A stretch of DNA of 64,000 nucleotides from assembly GCA_033807695.1 (NCBI GenBank), contig CM066303.1:1426001-1490000 (forward strand), in the 5' to 3' direction. The translations under genes were made by a program, and so were the position numbers. This document shows positions 56,690 to 64,000 of the stretch, in pieces (the stretch's first letter is position 1; every line of letters starts with the position of its first letter). Below the pieces are notes generated by a model. It did not search any database. It saw only the letters and a program-made list of their open reading frames with translations, and was not told the DNA's origin. The DNA comes from Daedaleopsis sinensis (lineage: Eukaryota; Basidiomycota; Agaricomycetes; Polyporales; Polyporaceae).

Positions 56690-57263
56690 GATGGATTCCA
56701 GTGCATTGAATGTCTTTTTTACTGCGCACGTTCGGTGGCTCGTTGAGACAGAGGCGGCCGAAGCTGAGGTGCTTGAGCAGGTACGTCGTAGGGCATTTCC
56801 ATCCCTATCTCTCTCTTCGGCCTGTAGATCCTCTCACATCATCATCTTCAAATGGATGGTGCCCAAATCAATCATGCTGATTCGACTATCGAACCTTCTC
56901 TTTAGTACAACTCTGTCGTCGCCTCTCTGGGACTGGATGCATCAACCCTCCTGGCAGGTCATCTGTACGCCCATATTCCCACACAACCTAGGCAACTTCA
57001 ATTATCCGACTCTGCCGAACATCCTTACGCAAAGCTGCATCGACGCCGCCCTGTCCGCAGATGATCGTGTACTTTCTACCGTTTCTGCCATCCAGCCGCT
57101 TGAATCACGTCCACCTGGCCTTTTACACCATCAACATCACCACCATCACGTGAACGTCACGTACGATCCCGGATGCTACCCCACGCTCACCGCGCTGTTT
57201 TATCTGTGGTACTACTGCCCACTCCTGCTCGATATACATACGCGTGACCCGTCACATCAATGA
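56690..57263 (+). pseudogene. F-box family gene fragment
   Basis: An open stretch with blocks resembling the F-box gene at 27789-29494: SCIDAALSADDRVLSTVS against LCIDAALSTDNPVLSTVA, and YPTLTALFYLWYYCPLLLDI against APTLNALSYLWYHCPRLREL. The blocks are brought together by loss of the intervening sequence, no F-box remains, and a His-rich run (HHQHHHHH) is present. It is a degraded copy. Confidence 0.6.
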
Positions 57264-57607
57264 CAAGATAGCCGGATATTCCACACTTCGTCCAGACTGC
57301 GAGATCTATCGCGCGCTAGGCAGGACTCAAGTCCCGATAACTGTGCCAGATAAGCGCTAAGCACTCCCTCGGAGATCTGGCAGAGTCCATCACTCTTGTA
57401 ATTACTAGCTGCGCACGTACGACCATTGTTGTGGCATCCATCTCGACATTCAATTTCCGTCTCTCCGGACACCGGCCTATCCTTCTACACCCAAGGATCT
57501 CAAAATGACTCGCTGCGCGAGGCCTTCTGACATCCAAGGATATCTCAGGCTGCACAAATGACTCGTTGCGCCAGGCTCTCGGGCACAAGACGGCCTCCTC
57601 GTACTCG

Positions 57608-57615
57608 TATAAAAA
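57608..57615 (+). promoter_or_regulatory. TATA box of pheromone precursor 5
   Basis: TATAAAAA, 145 bp upstream of the ATG at 57753. Confidence 0.6.
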
Positions 57616-57752
57616 CGCCACATCCTATGTAGGACCGCAACATCCTCCTGGGACACTCAGTCTCTCCTCCACCTGCGGACGAGCACACAGACTACCGGTC
57701 TATACCACATCCTAACCACAAGACCCCTGCTCCGCATCCTACCATCGAAGCT

Positions 57753-57899
57753 ATGTCCGACACGTTCTCTATCGCCCCCGTCCTCCCCACGGACATCACC
57801 GACGAGCCCGTCGAGGGCGTCGAGGTCGCGCCGGCTATCGCCCGCGAGAACACCACTTCCACGGATCCCATCCACGTTGGGACCTGCGTTATTGCGTAG
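57753..57899 (+). CDS. Mating pheromone precursor 5 (CaaX CVIA)
   Basis: A 48-residue precursor, MSDTFSIAPVLPTDITDEPV to TTSTDPIHVGTCVIA, with a TAG stop. The CaaX box CVIA predicts farnesylation and carboxymethylation of the Cys. An RE pair (AIAREN) precedes the likely mature peptide. The end IHVGTC is unlike the SNHSSC of precursors 1, 3 and 4, so it probably has a different receptor specificity. It lies 18 kb from the other four, beyond CLA4 and CNOT11. A 69-bp intron (57927-57995, GTATCT to CTTCAG, branch GCTGAC) appears in the 3' UTR, 27 nt behind the stop. Confidence 0.9.
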   Translation: MSDTFSIAPVLPTDITDEPVEGVEVAPAIARENTTSTDPIHVGTCVIA

Positions 57900-57999
57900 A
57901 GCGCGGGCTACCCCCGGATACAGCGGGTATCTTTCGCTCGCCGCTGCTGTACGCTCACCGATTCTCCTGCTCCGTCGTCGTTCGCTGACCTTCAGGACT

Positions 58000-58799
58000 G
58001 TTTCAGTTATTCGCGCTCGATCATCAAAAACACGTCGTATCGCGCAGTTTCTATGGCCTCTTGGGTCGCCGCGATATAACACTCTGTCTGATAGTAGTGT
58101 GTCTCTCTCCCCACTTCACTCGTCTTAACCCCAGCCACGCGCCTCCACCATTATTAAAATGACGAAGAGCATGACTAGCTATGTATTGTTTGTTGTACGA
58201 CCTGTCTGCACATTGAAATACACTTGTACTGTACCCGTTCTGATACCCATGGCTGGTGAGCTGCGATCATAGTAGAACTACTTCAAAGCTCCTCGGATGT
58301 ATCATTTTGCTTTTCGGCCCTCGCACAGCGGGTACGTTCCCCGGGAATGTTTTGGAGAAGATCAAGTCGGTGGAGAGGAAAAATATTATTCGTTTATTGC
58401 TGCAGTCAAGCTGAAGTATTACAAGGCAGCCATATTGTTACGTAGCTAGCCGGTGCTCAGTGCTACGACTCATGCGGAAATGATATACGCCGCGGTGGAT
58501 GCACTGTAAATTTACCGCAGGGCATGGGCAGATATGTTACGATTTGAGCAGACTCCGACGGCTGAGATGTGGAAGAGCAACTGACAAGCTAGCTCAAGCA
58601 CGGCACGCACGCTGTAAGCCTAGCCTGTCCAAGGACGACCTCCCGCTAGACCCGGTCAAACACGGCCGTCCACGCGTGCGTCTGCTCCTCGGCACGGTAG
58701 TGGCTCGCAGGGAGGTTCAGAAGCAAATCCAGTCCGGGGAAAAGCGCCACCTCTGCGTCCTCCAGCTCGCCGTCGAACCCCTACGAGCACCGCGTCGGG
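58000..58799. other. Intergenic, no gene recognised
   Basis: Contains the 3' end of pheromone gene 5 and AT-richer DNA. No coding signal seen. Confidence 0.4.
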
Positions 58800-58899
58800 T
58801 CGATCTACAGGATCGTCAGCGGGTGCGCTACTAGGGCGGCGGCGGCAGCAGCAGCGGCGTCCGTGAACCACTGCCCAGGCAAAGTGTACGGGGGCATCA

Positions 58900-60240
58900 G
58901 ATCGATGTGCGGGAGCGTGAGCTCGCAGAGCGCGGGGCAGTTACGCCAGAAGGAGTGCAGCACTGCCGCCGGTGTGTATGCAAAAGTCGATTATCGAAAG
59001 CGTGAAGATCTCGAGCTGCGGCCACGCACGCGCGATAGCGTCGATGTCGTCGTCGGTGGCGGCAAGGTTGAGCTTGCGCCTGCGCGAGGTCAGGTAGAAG
59101 TGCGCGAGCCGGCGGCAGGGGAGCAGGGGCCCCAGCAGCGTGACGAGGTCGGCGGTTTAGAGTAGGAGGCGCCGAGCTCCATGTGGAGCCACCGGAAGGT
59201 GTCTTTGTCGAGTGGCCCGCCGAACGAGGCGACGCACGACACGTAGTCGGAGACCACAGGATCGGCCCAGTCCGAGGTGTCGATCTGCGCCTTCTGTAGT
59301 CGCGGAGCGTGTAGGGATTTGAAGAGTGCAGTGAGGCACCAGTCCCCGTTATGTTGATGTCTCGCAATCCATGGGTGGTCATGCGTTTATGAGCGACGGG
59401 CGGATCGTCGAAGAAGACCCCGATGCTGTCGATGCAGGCGTGGGAGGGGCTGGACACCAAGGCTCTGAACGAGGATATGCTCACACTACCGGGGATGCAG
59501 ACCCGCTGCAGGTTGCGGAATGAGGCAACGGTGCTGATCACGTCGGAAGGGATAGGGTCGCCAGCCTTCATATCGGAGGCGTTTAATATGAGGTCCTCCA
59601 GAAAAGGAGAATGCTGTCGTAAGTGTGAGACGATAACGCCAAGGGTGGAGGCTTCAACCAGGGTGTCTGGCGCTGGATCCATAAAGGGATTGCAGTCCAA
59701 GTACACCCGGCGCAGCGATTTGCTAAACAAAGTAAGAGGTCCGACACAGGTTCGGGCAACCACAGAATCATCTTCAGGTTCGGGAATATCGGCCGCTGAC
59801 CCTCGAGCTGTTCCAGAGTGCGCGGAAGAAGGGGCCGTCTTGGGCGTAACACACGTCCAGTTTGCGGACGTAGCCACAGTACCATAGGAAAGCGCTGAAG
59901 AGCGTTCCATCAGTCCACAATCGACCAGACATGACCTATGGCCGGGTCAGCTGCGACCACAAGCTGAGACGACGCAAAGTCACTCACTGCTTCGAAAAAG
60001 CTCGCTGGGTGCGTTAACTCAAAAGGGAGGGAGTTGGGATGTTTTGAGGGCGGAAGAGGTTCCATAGCGGAAAAGAAGATGGCAGGTTCCTCTAGAGAGA
60101 TCGAAGGGCGGGCTCGCGCCACGAGCGACAGACAAGTGCGAAGCTGACCAAAGCGCGTCTTCGGAGAGGCTTGCGCTCTCGCTCTCTATCGAGTAGCGAG
60201 ACAGAGAAAGAAATCGTCTTTGAAGATGATGACAAGGAGG
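58900..60240 (-). pseudogene. F-box family pseudogene with several frameshifts
   Basis: This is a degraded relative of the F-box gene at 27789-29494. On the minus strand GTLFSAFLWYCGYVRKLDV, then PIFPNLKMILWLPEPVSDL in a second frame, then SLRRVYLDCNPFMDPAPDT to GLRDINITGTGASLH in a third, align in order with LESFSWYSGHICTLRV, LPSLKTLWWSPRPAS and GLRRLVVSGRGRCLT. Another shift near 59340 leads to CLTALFKSLHAPRLQ and DYVSCVASFGGPLDK, matching CLTKLFSSLRTPRLQ and DYVSCVSAFAAALNR. At least three frame changes mean no functional protein. The F-box part near 60.0-60.2 kb is also broken. Confidence 0.7.
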
Positions 60241-60764
60241 TCGAAGCATGCGAGGGCGCGCCGGGTGGCGTAAATTTGAGAGGTGACTGACATCGGGATG
60301 CTCAAGGGGGACGATACCTAGAAGAGGGTAGCTGTTAATACGTCCATCAACATCTCACTTATTTCGACAGAACTTGAACTCACCACGCAAGACGTAATTT
60401 GCAGATGAGCGGTCTACCAGCCAGTATGGACGGGGAAGAAAATGGCAACAGGGATCGAGCCGCACGGTACATCTTGTAGAGCGAGCGCCTCATAGTTCAA
60501 GAGCCTTTGTTACTGCAACGAACGGATCATTTGCTCACCTCTGGAAGGCATCGGGTATTTGAGTTCCACAAGACTCTGAAAATAAACATTCGGTAAGTGT
60601 GTAAGTCCCTTTTGCTCTCACCTGGAAGGCTTTAGAGGCCGTTCTTAGCAGAAGAAAGGCTGTAAAAGAGAAACAACCGCACTCAGAGCAGAATTTATCC
60701 TGTTGACTTTCTCTCTCTGTGCTTTCTTAGCCCTCACCGGGGACAGTGCTATATGCAACAAGCT

Positions 60765-60978
60765 GTTACATCCTGATCACAGCGTGATCATCGGCCAAAT
60801 ATGACTTTCCTCTGCCCAAGTGTCCCATCACAAAGACACTTGAACTATATCGCAGACAGCCTGTCCCATGCTGGTTACATTTCAGATGCGGCATGTGGCC
60901 AGCATGGGACTAAGGGGTATTGTTGTGTGCCGTGCAGAACACATTTGGCCGATGAAATAAATGCGAACAGGATGTAAC
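60765..60978 (-). mobile_element. Palindromic MITE, copy B
   Basis: A 214-bp element with ends GTTACATCCTGATCAC and, reversed, GTTACATCCTGTTCGC. The central 48-bp inverted repeat is at 60863-60910 (GTCCCATGCTGG ... CCAGCATGGGAC). Read on the minus strand it follows copy A (47478-47684) along its length, including GGCCAAATGTGT and AGGCT-TCTGC blocks. It sits in the intergenic region before the trehalose gene. Confidence 0.75.
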
Positions 60979-61670
60979 ACAGTGTTACATATCATGGTGC
61001 TCCCGCTTTGTAGTGTGTGCTGTACAAAAGGATGGCCTGGCGCTATGGGGTCGTCACTGATGTTATCAGCGTTGCACACATTGAGCAGAGTGGTCTGAAG
61101 GCTAAGAATCGGACGTACATGTGCATGAAATATTGACTTGCTCGACATACTCAATATTCTAGTGTCAAGTACTTTGTCTTTGCCCTGTGCTGTTTTCTCT
61201 TCGGAGTGTGAGGAACGAGAGGTCCGGACTAGCGAAAGATCTGTCTCCTGCCCATCACTAGCCCCCCAACAGCATCCGGTGCTGTTTTACGTTGAACAGC
61301 CGTTGTACACGTCGATGTTACCACATCGGAATGCGCAAGCCGTGAAAGAAGTAACCGTGGATGAGATCGTCGCAAATGGTTGCGGAGAGATCAGCGCAGT
61401 AGGATATCAATGAGACAGTGAGCTCAGAGTATGTGCAGAGATCGATAGACTTTTGAGGACGAACGTTTGATATTCCAGGCGCGGTCTGGGACGAGAGAAG
61501 GCAGGAGAAGGCCGACGATGTCCCGCACAGGACATAATCCTCCCGAAGCGCCCACGGAGGTGTAGGCCCGGCGCTACACGTGACGTCACCGATGAAGCAG
61601 ATCGTCGCCTCATAAATCCATTGGCCTCGGATTCTGGCTCGTCCTCCCCTCTTGTCCATCGACCACCACG
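60979..61670. other. Intergenic region with trehalose-gene promoter
   Basis: No gene seen. CATAAATC near 61608 is TATA-like, about 60 bp before the ATG. A CCCCT sequence in CTCCCCTCTTG (about 61643) could be a stress-response element, but such short matches are common. Confidence 0.35.
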
Positions 61671-64000
61671 ATGAGCTCGCTCAGACACCATAGAGTCATC
61701 ATCGCCTCCCTCTTTCTCCCCAACACCACTATCATCGGCGACTCCGCCCCCTCCTCTCCCGCCGACGAGTCCGCCGTCCTCTCGCTTCCCCCAACCCCCG
61801 GCTTCGGGACCCCCGCACACAGCGTACGCCAGCCGTTGCTCTCCAGGCCCTCGGCGGGGCCGTTGAAGAGCATCGTTGAAGATCTCCGGGATAAAGTGAG
61901 ATACATCCAGTTCTATTCCATCCTTCGAGATCCGTGCTCGGGATTAGTCTCGTACCTTTGATTGGACGGTTGTGGGTATCTCTTAAGTGGACATTCCACT
62001 CGCCGTAGCCGACTCTAAGAGCGGCGACGCACTCTGCAGAGACCTGCAAGTGAACCTCATGGAGTGTCTCCCTGGTAGTAAGTGATATTGCTCACCCAGG
62101 GCCTTCCGACGCGCACATATGCTGTTAAACAGGCGGCGCGTGGGATGACGTAGGCGCTCTGGGTATTTCATACGGCTGGTGACGAGATTAGCTCGGGATT
62201 AGTCTCGTAACCAGCCGTTGTGGGGACGTCTCTGCCTCGGTCCAACGGTTGAAGGGGCACCGAGACAGAGACATGTCGTACCGGTTAGGGTGCGTCTTGA
62301 GAAGGCACCAAGAGGGGAGAGCAATCGAGAGAAAGAGACGTACCTTAACCGTCTGGTGGAATTCGCATGGACGGGTAGGGGGTTACCACGAAAGTCACCA
62401 TCTGTCATCGGGAGCTGAGCCAGGTCGCGACTACGTAGTGCGTGGCTGCGAGACTGCAAGCCGCGCAGGGCACGGATACTCCCGCATGTCCCTCAGCAGC
62501 CTCGGCGACGAGGCCGATCACATTCCTCACACTAGACAGTGGATGGTGACCAACCACTACCCGTTTATACGAAAGCCACCAGACGTCGTAGGACATGTCT
62601 CCGTCTTCTCCTGCTTTTTTGACCAAGCAGAGTCATGCCTACAACGGCTGGTTACTAGACTAGCTCGGGTCTCTTAATGATCTCTTCTTCCGTGTCCAAA
62701 TATAAACTAACCCAACTTTGCAGTCTCGTCACCCGACTCCTTCGGTGACCCCCCATACCGAGTCTATCAACCCGTTCTCAAGATTGTCCCATACGAAGTC
62801 CAGTGGTGCCGAGTCTCTTCTAGACGCTCTCGCGAACAGACTCAAGCCCGCCAAGACTCCCGGCGGTAGTGGCTCGTCGACTCCCGCAACCAGCGGCCCT
62901 CGCAACTACCAGACCACTCATCATGGGAGTAATGCAGGATCCCGCGTGCAACGCCGTGCAACTCGCAACTCCGGACATCGTGCTGCCTCGCGATCTCTCT
63001 CCTCTTCTCGCAAGGACTCCGCTGCACACAGCATCAAGTGGCATTTCGAAAGCAACCCCCATGTGAGTAGTTCTCAAGCCACTGCGCTGACGTGCGTCCT
63101 GACACGCACGGCGAGTAGTGCAACGGTGGTTTGAAGAATGCGATCGAGAGTGTCGGTGACAGGCTCAGGCGCAAGCTCTGGGTTGGTACCCTAGGCATAA
63201 ACTCGGACGGCTTCCGCGAGAGCCTCCGCCGCAACATGGAGTGGCGTCTGCGCGAGGAGCGGGACAGTGTGCCAGTCTGGATAGCCGACTCCGACTTCGC
63301 GGGCTGTTACGACGAGTTCTGCCATCAGGTTCTCTGGCCAGCCCTCCATTACGCAGTCCCCGATGCCCCCAAGACCAAGTCCTTCTACGAGAGCGCTGCC
63401 TTCAAGCAGTATGTCGCCGTCAACCAGCGCTTTGCAGACACCATCGTCTCCGCATACGTTGAAGGCGACATCATCTGGGTCAACGATTATCATCTCATGC
63501 TCCTTCCAGCAATGTTACGAGAACGTCTTCCCGGAGCGCCAATCGGCTTCTTCATGCACGTCGCCTTCCCTTCTTCGGAAATCTTCCGCTGTCTCAGTAT
63601 GCGGGAGGACTTGCTGAAGGGTGTTCTTGGAGCTGATCTTGTCGGATTCCAAACTGCGAACTACGCTCGTCACTTCAGGCAGACGGTTAGCCGTATCCTC
63701 ACCGCCGAGGCCTTGCCAAAGGGTATCCAGCTTGATGATCGTTTCATTGATGTCGGCGTATTCCCTATGGGTATCGACGTCAATAGCATAACTGCCAAGA
63801 AGTATGTCCATGAGTATACGTTCATCCAATCGTGCTGACACATGCCACAGGCAAGAGCCTGAAGTCAAGGAGTGGGTCAAGTCTCTCAAGCAGCGTTACG
63901 CCGGCATGAAGATAATCGTCGGCCGCGACAAGTTGGACGTTATTCAAGGCGTACGGCACAAGATTCAGGCGTTCGAGGCATTTTTGGACAAGTACCCCGA
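61671..64000 (+). CDS. Trehalose-6-phosphate synthase family protein (glycosyltransferase 20), 5' part
   Basis: Exons 61671-61895, 62724-63062, 63119-63801 and 63851 onward; the gene runs off the right edge. The start RVIIASLFLPNTTIIGD is the motif seen at the N-terminus of long fungal TPS-complex proteins. A Ser/Pro-rich linker of about 150 residues follows. The GT20 domain begins at CNGGLKNAIESVGDRL and contains WIADSDFAGCYDEFCHQVLWP, GDIIWVNDYHLMLLP, IGFFMHVAFPSSEIFRCL and IIVGRDKLDVIQGVR. The long N-terminal extension argues for a regulatory (Tsl1/Tps3) or Tps2-type subunit rather than short catalytic Tps1; the missing C-terminal phosphatase domain would decide. Intron 1 is 828 bp, unusually long. 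Trehalose serves as storage sugar and stress protectant. Confidence 0.85.

Overview
The window is nuclear DNA of a filamentous basidiomycete, most likely an Agaricomycete of the Polyporales type. The evidence is many short (44-101 bp) GT-AG introns, families of F-box/leucine-rich proteins, a Tad1-like LINE and a Ty1/copia element, and above all farnesylated mating-pheromone precursors. The main result is that roughly 33-58 kb looks like a B mating-type (pheromone) region. Five small genes encode 40-48 residue precursors ending in a CaaX box (CIIA or CVIA). Each has a TATA box about 105-145 bp upstream and an apparent intron at, or just behind, the stop codon. In two of them the intron splits the TGA stop itself (TG^A). 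Around them lie genes for a Cla4-type PAK kinase, mitochondrial ribosomal protein uS19 (RSM19) and a CNOT11-like subunit of CCR4-NOT. I recognise no STE3-type pheromone receptor here; it may lie outside the window.

Layout. 1-59: start of an aldo-keto reductase gene running off the left edge. 1774-20586: an F-box gene broken by a 17.7 kb insertion. The insertion is a Tad1-like LINE (gag-like ORF1; ORF2 with endonuclease, RT and RNase H; poly-A end at 1840) flanked by a 14-bp target duplication. That LINE was later split by a complete, nearly identical-LTR Ty1/copia element (2444-7825) with a 5-bp target duplication. 21.7-29.5 kb: three intact-looking F-box genes and a six-exon dienelactone-hydrolase-family gene. 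29.9-32.3 kb: an unknown protein gene with an apparent frameshift.

33-40 kb: a gene-poor stretch with four pheromone precursors (three on minus, one on plus). 41-44.2 kb: a CsbD/Hmp1-like small protein, a single-pass membrane protein and RSM19. 44.8-45.5 kb: relic of a Ty3/gypsy integrase. 46.9-50.6 kb: CLA4, whose 1-kb first intron carries a palindromic MITE. 52.7-53.7 kb: a partial tandem copy of the CLA4 kinase domain that has lost DFG. 54-56.6 kb: CNOT11-like gene and an RGG-rich protein gene. 56.7-60.2 kb: F-box pseudogenes on both sides of the fifth pheromone gene. 60.8 kb: second MITE copy. 61.7-64 kb: 5' part of a trehalose-6-phosphate synthase family gene.

The pheromone genes would supply secreted lipopeptides sensed by STE3 receptors on compatible mates, and Cla4 (a Cdc42/Rac effector) acts in polarity and morphogenesis. 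The clustering of decayed duplicates, repeats and retroelements fits a low-recombination, fast-changing mating-type region. All exon structures were read by eye from splice signals and frame continuity and have not been tested against transcripts.
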